64,000 nucleotides of DNA from Winogradskyella alexanderae (GCF_020166335.1 NZ_JAIUJR010000004.1:124001-188000), one strand, 5' to 3'; counted from the stretch's first letter, positions 9,347-19,794 are shown. The notes: generated by a model not told the origin, from the letters alone. Made by a program: numbers and translations.

Positions 9347-10672
9347 TTATCCTGCAGTATCTATTTCATCGCCAACTGATCTTGGCTCCTTTAAGCGCAA
9401 AGCAAGTATTGCTGCAATAACAAAAAAGACACCTGCAAACATTATGGCGTTGGTTGCTACACCACCTAATAAGTGCTTATAGATCGAACCGAATGATAAA
9501 GTTTGAATACCCATTGGTACTACAATCATCATGTTTAAAATTCCCATGTAAACACCACGTCTTTCTTGAGAAACTATTTTAGATACCATGGTATATGGTA
9601 TACCCATTATTGCTGCCCAACCGATACCAAATAATACCATAGGCACTAATACCATATTTGGATCTTGGATATGTGGTATAGAAAATAATGCTATTGCAGT
9701 TCCCACAAGGCTTAGAGCATAAACCTTTTTTCCCCCGAAACGCATGGTCAACGGCACTAAGGCAAGTGCTACGAGCATAGTTACAACATTATAGGTTGTA
9801 TTCATTTTTGCTGCCTGTGCTGCTGCCTCTGAAGTTGTATAATTAAGTGTTTGCCTAAACATTGGAGTAATAAACTGCCAATAAATGAAAAGTGCATACC
9901 ATTGGAATAAATATACACCACCAATCTTCCACATAAACTTCGGCATGTCTTTTATTGCTTCAACAATTTCTTTGAAAGGTTCTCTAACACGATGGGCAAA
10001 GCCTAAGCTTTTACTATGGTTTATTTCCGCTAATTCCTTTTCACTTGGAGGAATCTCTGGTGTTTTTAATACAGACCAAAGGATTGTTGTTATTGATAGA
10101 ATACCTCCGATATAGAATGAATAATAGAGCCATTGTGGTATCTTACCTGCCACCTCTAGATCGCCTCCAAACCACTTTTGGAATAAAATTATTGATCCAT
10201 TTGCAAGCAAAATTCCTGCGCCAACAAATAAACTTTGCATTTGATAACCCAAACTCAATTGCTTTTCTGGTAGTTTATCACCCACAAAAGCACGGTATGG
10301 TTCCATGGCCATATTATTTCCTACATCTAAAATCCAAAGCAAACCAACTGCAAACCATAACACGGGACTATTTGGAAACGCAAATAAACAAAGGCTACCA
10401 AGTAATGCACCAATTAAAAAATAAGGTTTACGTCTTCCCCATCTAGGCGACCATGTCTTATCAGACATAGCTCCTATTATTGGCTGTACGATTAGGCCGG
10501 TAACCGGACCTGCAATATTTAAAATTGGAAGCATGTCCTCTGGTGCTCCTAAATACAAAAAGATGGGATTGATTGCAGTTTGTTGGAGTCCAAAACTGTA
10601 TTGAATGCCAAGAAAACCAACATTCATATTGAAGATTTGCCAAAAGGACAATCTTGGTTTGGTTAGTTTCAT
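9347..10672 (-). CDS. SLC45-like disaccharide/H+ symporter (MFS)
   Basis: A 441-residue inner-membrane carrier of the MFS/GPH group that includes plant sucrose transporters, SLC45 and bacterial maltose/sucrose carriers. Features visible are the FGLQQTAINPIFLYLGA first segment, PIIGAMSDKTWSPRWGRRKPY after segments 2-3 with the RWGRR(K/R)P motif typical of the group, and about 12 hydrophobic helices. With a cytosolic trehalase two genes downstream and no periplasmic one visible, trehalose is the simplest substrate; sucrose or maltose are alternatives. A possible internal promoter lies just upstream. Confidence 0.85.
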   Translation of the reverse strand: MKLTKPRLSFWQIFNMNVGFLGIQYSFGLQQTAINPIFLYLGAPEDMLPILNIAGPVTGLIVQPIIGAMSDKTWSPRWGRRKPYFLIGALLGSLCLFAFPNSPVLWFAVGLLWILDVGNNMAMEPYRAFVGDKLPEKQLSLGYQMQSLFVGAGILLANGSIILFQKWFGGDLEVAGKIPQWLYYSFYIGGILSITTILWSVLKTPEIPPSEKELAEINHSKSLGFAHRVREPFKEIVEAIKDMPKFMWKIGGVYLFQWYALFIYWQFITPMFRQTLNYTTSEAAAQAAKMNTTYNVVTMLVALALVPLTMRFGGKKVYALSLVGTAIALFSIPHIQDPNMVLVPMVLFGIGWAAIMGIPYTMVSKIVSQERRGVYMGILNMMIVVPMGIQTLSFGSIYKHLLGGVATNAIMFAGVFFVIAAILALRLKEPRSVGDEIDTAG

Positions 10673-10702
10673 ATATATGATTATTAGTTAGTTTTTAATA
10701 AC

Positions 10703-10736
10703 AAAATGTATTGCTCAGTCCTTTATATTGGACAAT
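10703..10736 (-). promoter_or_regulatory. possible Bacteroidota-type promoter in front of the carrier genes
   Basis: The 75-base gap 10673-10747 is the largest in the run from 23072 to 597. On the minus strand it holds TTG (10736-10734) and TACATTTTG (10711-10703) separated by 22 bases, close to the TTTG / TAnnTTTG pattern of Bacteroidota housekeeping promoters but not perfect. It would let trehalase and glpDK be expressed apart from the lipoprotein genes upstream. Weak, by eye only. Confidence 0.25.
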
Positions 10737-10747
10737 ATCCTCACAGA

Positions 10748-11380
10748 TCAATCCAAAATAGAGTTCTTTACAATCATATCCGCATAAATGCGCTGCGCTT
10801 TAATAATATTGTGTTCTATCTCTAGAACTCTTTCATTAAAATCATCCATTATATCTCGCGCTCGCTTCTCCCTGTTTAATTTTGTATCTATAAATGAATT
10901 TTCAATGAATACCTTGTATGTAGGTTGTTCCAGAAGCATGGTATACGTACCTTCAACAACACAAAAATTAAAATCCTTTGTATTCAAAACTTCCTTGGAA
11001 ATAATATTCTTTTTATAATGCACCAATGGCTTTGTTATTTCTCCAGTGTTTTTTAAAAAACTCTCAAGATGTTCATCCAATAGCTTTAAATTAACTTCGG
11101 ATGGACCAACATTACAGATGTCATCTAACCGTTTGTTATGGTTGTCTTGTGGAGGCAAATAGAAATAATCATCCCCGTGAAACAGAAAACCTTTTAAACC
11201 AAGTTTCGTTTCTATATCTACAAATAAAGCATATGCTAACGATGTTTTACCTGATCCTGATTCACCTCCAACCGCAATACAAATTCTAGATTTAGCGTTT
11301 AATTGTGATTTGAGTTTTGCTATTATTTTATTGTTGGTATTTTCAAAACTTGAATGGTATGTAAGCTTATCACCTATCAT
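10748..11380 (-). CDS. uridine-kinase/phosphoribulokinase-like P-loop kinase
   Basis: A 210-residue cytosolic protein with a clear Walker A motif GGESGSGKTS (38-47), then a HGDDYFYLPP acidic substrate motif near residue 70 and a VVEGTYTML Walker-B-like strand near 141. This order matches the PRK/uridine kinase superfamily. True uridine kinases are similar in length, but the motif wording differs enough that another small substrate, such as a sugar or polyol, is possible. It starts 5 bases after the haloperoxidase-like gene and precedes the sugar carriers, so a role in the same catabolic pathway is likely. Substrate not determinable from sequence. Confidence 0.75.
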   Translation of the reverse strand: MIGDKLTYHSSFENTNNKIIAKLKSQLNAKSRICIAVGGESGSGKTSLAYALFVDIETKLGLKGFLFHGDDYFYLPPQDNHNKRLDDICNVGPSEVNLKLLDEHLESFLKNTGEITKPLVHYKKNIISKEVLNTKDFNFCVVEGTYTMLLEQPTYKVFIENSFIDTKLNREKRARDIMDDFNERVLEIEHNIIKAQRIYADMIVKNSILD

Positions 11381-11385
11381 ATTAT

Positions 11386-12726
11386 TTATTCAAATTTCAT
11401 TTTAATTCTCTCAACAATTAAATTACCAACATTTCTTCCTTGGGTTAATCCTACATCTATTGCTGCTCTATAATGAATACCACCATATAATCTGCTAACA
11501 GCAGCCTCTTCTGCGGCAAGATTGAATGAATCAAAAGAACGAATTGGCAGTCCAAAAGGTACTTCGGTATCATCATCAAACTGAAAATTATCACCAAATA
11601 TAGCAGTTAATGCTGTTGAAGCTGCTCCTGACACAACGGAATGCCCACTTGTATATTCGGGGAAAGGTGGTGTCTGAAGTATTGGAAGCCAATCTGGATC
11701 GATATGTTGATTTATTAAAGTTTCAGGTCTGATAAGGTTACTTCTATATTTTTCATCCCAACAACTAATAAATGCATCTGCAATTGCGATAGACGTTTTA
11801 GTATAAGCATTGACAGTTTGCGCAACGTCTGCGTTGCTTTTTCTTGATGCGATTTTAACAATTCCAATCCAATGTGCACCCGGAGAAATCTTTTTTGTAG
11901 CAAACATGAAGTGACCACGTGTAACGGATACGAACGGATTACAATCCCAAAATTGAGCGATTTCAATCTCTTCAGAATCATTACCCTTTGCTGTGATTTC
12001 TTTGCTAACATCATAAACCTCCATTAACTCCTGGTAAAACTTAGATCCTTTTTCTAAAGAAAACGTAGGATGCGTTATAGGCTTAAACTGTGCTGCAGAA
12101 TCTAAAACAAAGGTTCTTATTTTATTCCAATGTGGTTCAATACCGTCCATATATGATGGTGGTGTTGGTTGCCATCTTGATGGGTCGTCCGTATCTACAG
12201 TGAATTTGGGCATTGTTCTGGTCTGGTTGTAATTATCTGCATCCATCCATTGTTTAATATGCTTCACAACCTCAAAAGCATATGTTTTTGCCGTATTGAA
12301 TTCTGGTTCATTCTTTTCTTGCCAATCTGCATAAAGACTATCCTGAAGCACTTCCATTTTCTCCTCAGAAAAAATAAGGCTCTTACTTAATTCCATATGA
12401 GCAATAATTGCGGCTAACTCCAGATTGATGTTTTTAGATTCCTCTGCCATTGGAATACTGGTCAGTTCATTAACTTTACCAGCTAAGGAACTCATTTCGT
12501 TGGTTTTCTGAGCTAAAATCTCATAAGCCGCAATATTTGGATATACAAATACTCTACTCGCTACCGGTGGCGAGAAAATATCGTGAATCTGTATGTCCAT
12601 TACTTTATCAACGGAGACATGAAAGACCTCTGGTGTAATCTCTATAGGTTCTGCTGGTTTATTACAACTCGCTACTAATACCAATATTGTTAAGTATAAA
12701 CAATGTCTTAAACTCTTCATTTTCAA
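11386..12726 (-). CDS. vanadium-dependent haloperoxidase/PAP2-like lipoprotein
   Basis: A 446-residue protein with a signal peptide and lipobox (Cys21, VASC), so probably anchored in the envelope. The three vanadate/phosphate-binding motifs of the PAP2-haloperoxidase superfamily are intact: Lys326-x6-Arg333-Pro334, T-S-G-H at 359-362 (His362), and Ser411-Arg412-x5-His418. Such proteins either bind vanadate and oxidise halides with peroxide or act as phosphatases. It lies 9 bases after the last of three FG-GAP/ASPIC lipoprotein genes and 5 bases before the P-loop kinase gene. Halide chemistry cannot be told apart from phosphatase activity here. Confidence 0.88.
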   Translation of the reverse strand: MKMKSLRHCLYLTILVLVASCNKPAEPIEITPEVFHVSVDKVMDIQIHDIFSPPVASRVFVYPNIAAYEILAQKTNEMSSLAGKVNELTSIPMAEESKNINLELAAIIAHMELSKSLIFSEEKMEVLQDSLYADWQEKNEPEFNTAKTYAFEVVKHIKQWMDADNYNQTRTMPKFTVDTDDPSRWQPTPPSYMDGIEPHWNKIRTFVLDSAAQFKPITHPTFSLEKGSKFYQELMEVYDVSKEITAKGNDSEEIEIAQFWDCNPFVSVTRGHFMFATKKISPGAHWIGIVKIASRKSNADVAQTVNAYTKTSIAIADAFISCWDEKYRSNLIRPETLINQHIDPDWLPILQTPPFPEYTSGHSVVSGAASTALTAIFGDNFQFDDDTEVPFGLPIRSFDSFNLAAEEAAVSRLYGGIHYRAAIDVGLTQGRNVGNLIVERIKMKFE

Positions 12727-12735
12727 TCTTTCTTT

Positions 12736-15700
12736 TTATAAGCCTGTCCTGTAAGACTTACCATTATTTGTAACAACTAAATATTCGTTTTCTTTTAATT
12801 TTAAAATTTTTCTTCCTCTAATACCATTTGGTAAATCTAAGGACTGATATTTAATATTCTCTAAATTTTCAGTGAATAGAATACCTCCAGAATTTGAGGA
12901 CGCTTCACCTAATTCTGTAACAAAGCCATTATGATTACCGGTGAAGACTATTTTATCCTTTTCAACTATTATATCCTCTAAAGTACTCAATTGAGCTTGA
13001 TTTGGGAGTGCCATAGAATTGAATTTTGCCCCATCATTCAAAAAAATCATTGACCTCAATTCATACAAGTATTTAATATTAATAATTTCTTCTTCGGGTT
13101 TATCAGTCAAATCTGTGATATTTGAAACCGATGCAAAAGACTTATAATCTGTATACTGCTTTCTTAAATATGGCATTTGCTCAACCAACTTATCCTTAGA
13201 TGCAAAAGGTACGTATTTACCAAAAAAATCATAGAAAATTAGTTGATCTAATTTCTCATTTTCATCAAAATCATCCAAATACATCTTTACTGGTGTGTCT
13301 TTCGATGCCTTCCACTTAAAATTAAGACCAACGTTACCACCAATTATATCTAATTTTCCATCATTATTTACGTCTGCTACTTCAACTACATTCCACAATC
13401 CATTTGTATCGCCAAAGCCAAATTCTTTGGTTTTGTCTAGAAACTTTCCATTTGAAGTAAACGACATAATTGTTATTGGCATCCAATCACCAACAATGAT
13501 TAATTCTGATAATCCGTCTTCATCTATATCTGCCCATTTGGAGTCAGTTACCATACCAAATCGTGCTTTGGCATAAATTTCAAAGGTATAATTGCCCTTA
13601 TTTTTGAGTATATAACTTTGAGGAGAAAGTCCATAGGCGCCAGGAACAGCCCTATTGCCAATAAATAAATCAACTAATCCATCATTATCGAAATCATGAC
13701 TGGAGACCGACCCTCCATTGGTATTGATCAACTTGGATTCAAGTTTTGAGAAATTTCCTTTGCCATCATTAACGTAGATTCGGTCTTCTAACAAAGGGTG
13801 GCCATTAGGATAGTCATTTCCGCCACTTAAAGCATAAATATCCAAATCACCATCGCTATCTATATCTAATGCAATAGCATCAGTATCCTCATATCTTGAA
13901 TCTTCATCAAAAATCTTTGTGTCACTTAATTTAAGATTACCATCTTGACCCATTAAAAACAGTAAGGGTTTTTGATTTCTTGCACCACCGATATAAAGGT
14001 CAAGTAATCCATCTGAATTAAAGTCGGCCTGAACAGTAGATGGACCCTCAAGCGACAGATTCTCAGGAGCTAAACCATCTTGTTCATAATCCAAAAAGAC
14101 ATTTTCACGATGTTGAAAAGTAAATTCCTGATAATTTAATGCATCTTTTTTTTCAAGATTATATTTTGAGGTTCCTTCTTTTTCAATACTAACTGTAGCA
14201 TTTACTGCTAAGTCTTTTTTCGTAACTATCAGACCATCTTGCCAGACCACAACCAATGAGTCAATCTTAGTTGTCTCTCCTAATCCAAAATGAAGGTTAC
14301 TGGTTGAACTAGATAAATACCCTTTTACGGTAGATTGCTCCTTATAATAGGTCTTCCCATTAGCAAAAAGATTTACCTTGGCCCCATTAATACTATTTTT
14401 AAGTTTAACGGTCAGATAATTTCCTGAGCTTTTATTTTCTAAAAGTGTTGCATTTTCATTGATATTATTTATCACTATATCCAAGTCGCCATCATTGTCT
14501 AGATCCGAATAGGCTGCACCGTTAGAATACGTACTTCCATCTTTGCCATCTACACTTGTTGATTTAAAAACAAGATTATTAGCATTAGTGAAGAGCTTAT
14601 TTGGAAGATTTAAGGTTGGCATAGTATTGATGAGTTTTAACTCAATACTATCTTGCTTTGTTTCTGTGTAGTTGGCAAAATCTAAAGTGCTTAAATACTT
14701 TATGTAGTCCAAATCATTTGGTCTTTTGTAGATTCCGTTTGTAATAAAAAGATCATTTAGGCCATCGTTATTGTAGTCTAACAAAAGAGGTGACCAACTC
14801 CAATCGGTTGCATAAGTATTAGTAATTAAAGCTGCATCAACAAAATAAGAGCCATTATTGAGCTGCAAATGATTTCTTGCATATTGTTGTTGAAAGCCAA
14901 ATGAATTCTTTATTTGGTTTATTTTATCAGAGTCTTCTCCACCAGATTTTAGAAAGATCTCGGCATTATAAGGCATCATATCTAGACTAACAATGTCTAA
15001 TTTTCCATTGTTTGTTATATCAGCAATATCTACACCCATGGTAAATCTCGTTGTGTGATTAAAATAATCTTCAGCCGATTCCTTAAAGGTTTTATTTCCT
15101 TGATTAAGATAGAGGTAATCGTTCTCATGGAAATCATTACCAACATAAATATCTATATACCCATCATTATTTACATCTGATGTTGCCAAGGCAAGACCGT
15201 AACCTAAGGCGCTACTATAAATATTAGCCTGTTTAGTAACATCAACAAATTTTACTTTGCCATCAAACAACTTATTTTCAAACATTAAATCACCAGAAAG
15301 CGAATCTTTTTTGGTCCTTGCACTTGCATTACCATATGAATAGACTGAATGGATAGAATGATTCATAAGGTACATATCCATGTCCCCATCGTTATCATAA
15401 TCAAAGAATGAGGCTTGTGTCGAAAAGCCTGAAAAATCTATGCCATACTTGGCCGCCTGTTCTTCAAAACGGTTATTACCTTGGTTGATATAAAGTTCAT
15501 TTTTACCATTTAAAGATTTATAATTTCCAACTTTGCAAACGTAAATATCCAGTAAACCGTCATTATTTACATCGGTCATTGCAACACCAGTAGACCATGA
15601 ACTTATTTGGCTTATTCCCGCTTCTTCTGAAATATCCTTAAATTTAAGATTACCTAAATTGAGAAACAGCTTATCTGGTTTTTGATTTGCAGTAAAAAAA

Positions 15701-15969
15701 ATATCGTCTAATCCATCATTATTAATGTCTCCCAGAGCTACACCTCCACCATTATAGTAATAAAGGAATTCTATAATATTTAAATCTCCCGAATCTTTTA
15801 AATCATTTGAAAATAGAAGTCCTGATTCGTTCGCGTCAATGTTTCTAAACGGTGCTTCGTCTTTAACTTTATCCTGATCGCTTTCTTCATTTGAACAAGC
15901 AAAAACAAAAATCAAAATCAGATTGCAAAGTGCTACAGTTTTAAAATTTAAATACCTCAAGTTTATCAT
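12736..15969 (-). CDS. FG-GAP/VCBS repeat lipoprotein with ASPIC/UnbV domain (copy 1)
   Basis: About 1077 residues. I prefer the ATG at 15969 over the one at 15999 because it gives a normal signal peptide with lipobox FVFAC. The protein begins with a module of FG-GAP/VCBS repeats, seen as many D-x-N-N-D-G-x-x-D calcium-binding loops, followed near residues 540-610 by an ASPIC/UnbV segment (GAKVNLFANG ... HFGLGETTKIDSLVVVWQDG), then a second set of FG-GAP repeats. Such beta-propellers sit on the cell surface. The start overlaps the end of the next copy by 29 bases. It is the most diverged of the three copies. Role unknown; probably ligand binding alongside SusC/SusD. Confidence 0.87.
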   Translation of the reverse strand: MINLRYLNFKTVALCNLILIFVFACSNEESDQDKVKDEAPFRNIDANESGLLFSNDLKDSGDLNIIEFLYYYNGGGVALGDINNDGLDDIFFTANQKPDKLFLNLGNLKFKDISEEAGISQISSWSTGVAMTDVNNDGLLDIYVCKVGNYKSLNGKNELYINQGNNRFEEQAAKYGIDFSGFSTQASFFDYDNDGDMDMYLMNHSIHSVYSYGNASARTKKDSLSGDLMFENKLFDGKVKFVDVTKQANIYSSALGYGLALATSDVNNDGYIDIYVGNDFHENDYLYLNQGNKTFKESAEDYFNHTTRFTMGVDIADITNNGKLDIVSLDMMPYNAEIFLKSGGEDSDKINQIKNSFGFQQQYARNHLQLNNGSYFVDAALITNTYATDWSWSPLLLDYNNDGLNDLFITNGIYKRPNDLDYIKYLSTLDFANYTETKQDSIELKLINTMPTLNLPNKLFTNANNLVFKSTSVDGKDGSTYSNGAAYSDLDNDGDLDIVINNINENATLLENKSSGNYLTVKLKNSINGAKVNLFANGKTYYKEQSTVKGYLSSSTSNLHFGLGETTKIDSLVVVWQDGLIVTKKDLAVNATVSIEKEGTSKYNLEKKDALNYQEFTFQHRENVFLDYEQDGLAPENLSLEGPSTVQADFNSDGLLDLYIGGARNQKPLLFLMGQDGNLKLSDTKIFDEDSRYEDTDAIALDIDSDGDLDIYALSGGNDYPNGHPLLEDRIYVNDGKGNFSKLESKLINTNGGSVSSHDFDNDGLVDLFIGNRAVPGAYGLSPQSYILKNKGNYTFEIYAKARFGMVTDSKWADIDEDGLSELIIVGDWMPITIMSFTSNGKFLDKTKEFGFGDTNGLWNVVEVADVNNDGKLDIIGGNVGLNFKWKASKDTPVKMYLDDFDENEKLDQLIFYDFFGKYVPFASKDKLVEQMPYLRKQYTDYKSFASVSNITDLTDKPEEEIINIKYLYELRSMIFLNDGAKFNSMALPNQAQLSTLEDIIVEKDKIVFTGNHNGFVTELGEASSNSGGILFTENLENIKYQSLDLPNGIRGRKILKLKENEYLVVTNNGKSYRTGL

Positions 15970-18900
15970 TATTTTTAGCAATAAAAACAGTATTTCCAAC
16001 TATTTCAATATCTCTTATCTCTCCTTTTATTTTTATTCCTTTTCCCGTAGTATGGTGTTTAAAAATGTTATTTCCAAGGTTCTCTAAATAATTACCATAA
16101 GAAGCATCATACCTACCAAATTCGGGCATTACACCATTAAGATTACCACCCATAATAATATCCAAATCACCATCCTTGTCAAAATCTGAGGTTGCTATCG
16201 CATAAATGGGCGTAAACTGGACTTCCTTTGGCAACGCTTTTACCTCGAAATTGAAATCACCATTATTTTCCAAAACAACCGTTTTAAGATTATTGGCTTC
16301 AATTATGGTACTCGATGTTAATTGTTCTTCAGTGAAAATAGTATTGATATCTGCATCTTTAAAAGACTCATAATCTGGAAATTTCTTGCTAAGATATTTC
16401 AACTGATCTACCAGATTATGTCTTAATGCGTATGGATATTGCCTACCATTTTCTGCAGTAAATGTGAGAATAGGGTCCACATAGCTATTACCATCAAAAT
16501 CGTTTGCAAATAACTTTATTGGATTTTCAGTAGAAGCTCTAAATCTACTATTTAAACCGTGGTTACCAACAATTAAATCTTCATCACCATCGTTATCTAG
16601 ATCTGCCTTTTCAATTGTGTTATACCAACCTTTTAAATTGGTTAGGTCATTCTCTACCTCTTTGAATTTTCCTTGAGTATTCTTAAAGATCCTGATGCCC
16701 ATAAACTCTCCAACAACAACTAAATCTTCGCTTTTATCCTGATCTATATCAATGAACAAAGCGTCTGTTATCATACCCAAAGTCGCAAATTCTGGAGCTA
16801 AGTCAGAGGTGCTTTCAGTAAACGCACCTTTACCATCATTAATTAAAAGATAACCAGAAGCAGGATCGCCATACTTTTTTGGTATAGAGCGTTCGCCAAC
16901 AAACAAGTCTAAATCACCATCATTATCAATATCTGCTACTGATACGGTACTACTACTGTGGTATCCTTGTAGTGTTGGCAAAATCTGGTCACTCAAAGTA
17001 AAGTTACCATTGCCGTCATTGGTATAAAATTTATCCAAATAGCTAGGACTAAATTTTGAAAATTCCACACCTCCACTACATACATAAAGATCCAAATCGC
17101 CATCTCCATCTGCATCAAATAAAGCACTTTCACCATCTTCACTTGCCTTGCTTTCAATAAAAGCCAAGCTATTACCTTCAACAAATCGATTATTTTTATT
17201 CAAGAATAATTTACCGGAATTGCCTTTTGATCCACCTATAAACAAATCCTCTTTACCATCACCATTAACATCACCAAAACTCATTTTTGGTCCTTCTGTA
17301 CTCCTCATAAAAGGCAGTAAGCGTTCTATATTAAAATCTACATAGTTGTTCTCTTTATGTGTGAAATTGATGGTTTTGTCATCCTTAGAGAATATCTCGG
17401 CTATTTCTCTAATTGGTTCTTGCGAACGTACTTTAGCATCTTTTTCATCAAGTGTAATTGTTGTATCAACTTTATCTATTGGCATTTCAGTGACCCTTCC
17501 TGATGGCCAATTAACCGTTAACACCAGTTTATCTGTTTCTGTAAAACCAAAATTTGGTCGCTTGTCCATTGATGATTGAAAACCTCTTACGGGTTGTTGT
17601 TCTAAAAAATAAGTATTTGTTGAACTCTTTAATTTTAGTTTGGCACCAATTGCGTCCTTGTTTAACCCTTCTCCCTTTAGTACAACTTTTAGATAATGTG
17701 CGTTAGGATCGTTCAATGTGTTTTCATAGACAAACAAAGGCATGTTTACGTTGTTTACGACAACATCCAGGTCACCGTCATTATCTAGATCTCCATAGGC
17801 GGAGCCATTTGAAAACCCTTCAGTATCCAATCCATTAGAAGTGCGTTCAAACTTTAAATTACCTCCATTAATATAAGCGTGGTTTTTAACTTTATTGGAT
17901 GGAATGATATCGATAAGTTTCTTATAATTGACTTGATTATCTCTAATTATAGATTCTATCACTTCCTGGTTTGAAATGTATTTAAGATAATCTTGATTGG
18001 TGAGGTCTTGATAAATTCCGTTTGCTATAAACAGGTCTTTTAAACCATCATTGTTCATATCAAAAAATAGTGCGCCCCAACTCCAATCAGATGCTTCAAC
18101 ACCACTAAAACGCCCAACCTCAGTAAACGTAAGGTCACTATTGTTAAGCTGTAGCATGTTGCGTGTAAACTGATGGTAATAATCGTTCTTGACGTTGTAC
18201 TGGTACTTGTTCCAATCTTCAAAAGTGGTTACAGTCTTAAGTCGGTCATACTCACTCGGAAGCATTTCGGTTATGAAAATATCATTAAAACCATCGTTAT
18301 TAATATCTGCAGCATCTGCTCCCATTGAAGCACCACTTATAGAATTAATAGAGCTAGTTAGGCATTCTTTGAACGTTCCGTCTTGGTTATTGATGTAAAG
18401 ATAATCGCGTTCAAAAAAGTCATTGGAAACATAAATGTCCTGCCATCCGTCATTATTCATATCGCCAACGGTTACACCCAAACCAAAACCAATTACGCTT
18501 CCATATATACCCGCCTTTTCACTAACATCAATAAATTTTCCATCCCTATTTTCAAATAGTTTGTCACCCCCTAACACATCTCTTTTTGGACGCTCATTCT
18601 TAGTGAGGTTAAAACTACCAATAGCCTGATACGAATTATTTAAGAGATACACATCTAGATCACCATCGTTATCATAATCAAAAAATGAGGCGTGGGTAGA
18701 AAATCCCTTATCATCCAAACCTAGCTCAGATGCCTTTTCTGTAAAGGTAAGGTCACCGTTATTTATAAAAAACTCATTTTGCTTGTTATCACCTTTTACA
18801 TCACCCGAATTACATACATAGATATCCAAATAGCCGTCTGCATTAATATCTACCATTGAAACTCCTGTAGACCATGCTTTTGTACCGCCTATTTTTGCGG

Positions 18901-19222
18901 ATTCCGAGACGTCTTCGAACTTAAAATCACCCTTATTGATGTATAGTTTGTTTTGATTTAAATTGGATGTAAGATAAATATCTTGAAGACCATCATTATT
19001 TACGTCACCAATAGCAACTCCACCACCATTGTAAAAATTTCGGTATTTATATACATTAAAATCGTCCGTTGAAACCAAGTCATTCCTAAATTTTATTCCT
19101 GTACTTTCTTCTGAGAGTAATTTAAACTGTGGTGAACTGTTTTCAATTAAGGCTTCGGCTTTATCATCACTACAGGAGACAATAATGAGGAATAGTATAA
19201 AGATTATTAAATACCTGTTCAT
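15941..19222 (-). CDS. FG-GAP/VCBS repeat lipoprotein with ASPIC/UnbV domain (copy 2)
   Basis: A 1093-residue lipoprotein (signal peptide, lipobox IVSC with Cys17). It shows the same order as its neighbours: FG-GAP/VCBS repeats with DINNDG-type loops, an ASPIC/UnbV segment (GAKLKLKSSTNTYFLEQQPVRGFQSS ... in short, residues about 545-610), then further FG-GAP repeats. The phrases FYNGGGVAIGDVNNDG near residue 64 and MGADAADINNDGFNDI near 310 recur almost unchanged in copy 3, so copies 2 and 3 are the closest pair. It starts 2 bases after the small lipoprotein gene and overlaps copy 1. Surface location is inferred; no enzymatic residues are recognised. Confidence 0.87.
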   Translation of the reverse strand: MNRYLIIFILFLIIVSCSDDKAEALIENSSPQFKLLSEESTGIKFRNDLVSTDDFNVYKYRNFYNGGGVAIGDVNNDGLQDIYLTSNLNQNKLYINKGDFKFEDVSESAKIGGTKAWSTGVSMVDINADGYLDIYVCNSGDVKGDNKQNEFFINNGDLTFTEKASELGLDDKGFSTHASFFDYDNDGDLDVYLLNNSYQAIGSFNLTKNERPKRDVLGGDKLFENRDGKFIDVSEKAGIYGSVIGFGLGVTVGDMNNDGWQDIYVSNDFFERDYLYINNQDGTFKECLTSSINSISGASMGADAADINNDGFNDIFITEMLPSEYDRLKTVTTFEDWNKYQYNVKNDYYHQFTRNMLQLNNSDLTFTEVGRFSGVEASDWSWGALFFDMNNDGLKDLFIANGIYQDLTNQDYLKYISNQEVIESIIRDNQVNYKKLIDIIPSNKVKNHAYINGGNLKFERTSNGLDTEGFSNGSAYGDLDNDGDLDVVVNNVNMPLFVYENTLNDPNAHYLKVVLKGEGLNKDAIGAKLKLKSSTNTYFLEQQPVRGFQSSMDKRPNFGFTETDKLVLTVNWPSGRVTEMPIDKVDTTITLDEKDAKVRSQEPIREIAEIFSKDDKTINFTHKENNYVDFNIERLLPFMRSTEGPKMSFGDVNGDGKEDLFIGGSKGNSGKLFLNKNNRFVEGNSLAFIESKASEDGESALFDADGDGDLDLYVCSGGVEFSKFSPSYLDKFYTNDGNGNFTLSDQILPTLQGYHSSSTVSVADIDNDGDLDLFVGERSIPKKYGDPASGYLLINDGKGAFTESTSDLAPEFATLGMITDALFIDIDQDKSEDLVVVGEFMGIRIFKNTQGKFKEVENDLTNLKGWYNTIEKADLDNDGDEDLIVGNHGLNSRFRASTENPIKLFANDFDGNSYVDPILTFTAENGRQYPYALRHNLVDQLKYLSKKFPDYESFKDADINTIFTEEQLTSSTIIEANNLKTVVLENNGDFNFEVKALPKEVQFTPIYAIATSDFDKDGDLDIIMGGNLNGVMPEFGRYDASYGNYLENLGNNIFKHHTTGKGIKIKGEIRDIEIVGNTVFIAKNNDKLEVFKF

Positions 19223-19224
19223 TT

Positions 19225-19794
19225 TTATTTTGTTAGTTCTTTATATCTGTAATCCATATCTTCTATAATTACAGAAACGTCTTTGGTATCTTCTTCCTTG
19301 ACTCTTATTTGTCTGTTCCCATCAACCTTAACATAGACGTCTTTTACCTTAATGAATTCATTACCAGGATACCATTTCATCAATGTATCTTTCACTTTTG
19401 GTAATAATTTATCTGCATGAAGTTCTTTATTCCAAGGTGCCCATGCTACATGAGAGAATTTAACATCCATTGCGATTATCTCGTCTTTGGCATTGAATTT
19501 TGCGTAAAAGAGCATCCTAATTTTATCTTTTACATTAGAAGAGTCTTTGGGCTTAAGAATAGTCTGAACATAGTTATTGCTGGGACCATGCGTAAAAATT
19601 TTTTTCTTATTGTATTCCCAACACGAATTATAAAACTCGGACTTAGATTGTCCAAATTTAAAATCGTAAAAAATTGAATCATTTTTAGCACCGCTTGCCA
19701 GTTCATTTTCAACTAGTTTAGTGTATTCTGACTGACATGCAACTAAAAAAAATATTGAACAAAGTAATGTCGCCCTGCCAACGCTTATCTTCAT
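19225..19794 (-). CDS. small lipoprotein of unknown function within the VCBS gene set
   Basis: A 189-residue protein with signal peptide and lipobox LVAC (Cys20). The mature part is mixed alpha/beta with many Lys/Asp and aromatic residues and no motif that I recognise. Its start overlaps the end of copy 3 by 4 bases (ATGA-type) and its stop is 2 bases before the start of copy 2. This is the tight arrangement of proteins needed in fixed ratio. It is probably an accessory subunit of the FG-GAP lipoprotein assembly. Confidence 0.8.
   Translation of the reverse strand: MKISVGRATLLCSIFFLVACQSEYTKLVENELASGAKNDSIFYDFKFGQSKSEFYNSCWEYNKKKIFTHGPSNNYVQTILKPKDSSNVKDKIRMLFYAKFNAKDEIIAMDVKFSHVAWAPWNKELHADKLLPKVKDTLMKWYPGNEFIKVKDVYVKVDGNRQIRVKEEDTKDVSVIIEDMDYRYKELTK

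Noticed and set aside
11715..12014. Minus-strand frame of 99 codons in another phase inside the haloperoxidase-like gene
   Set aside because: Shadow frame with no domain or start context; the overlapping gene has intact catalytic motifs throughout.
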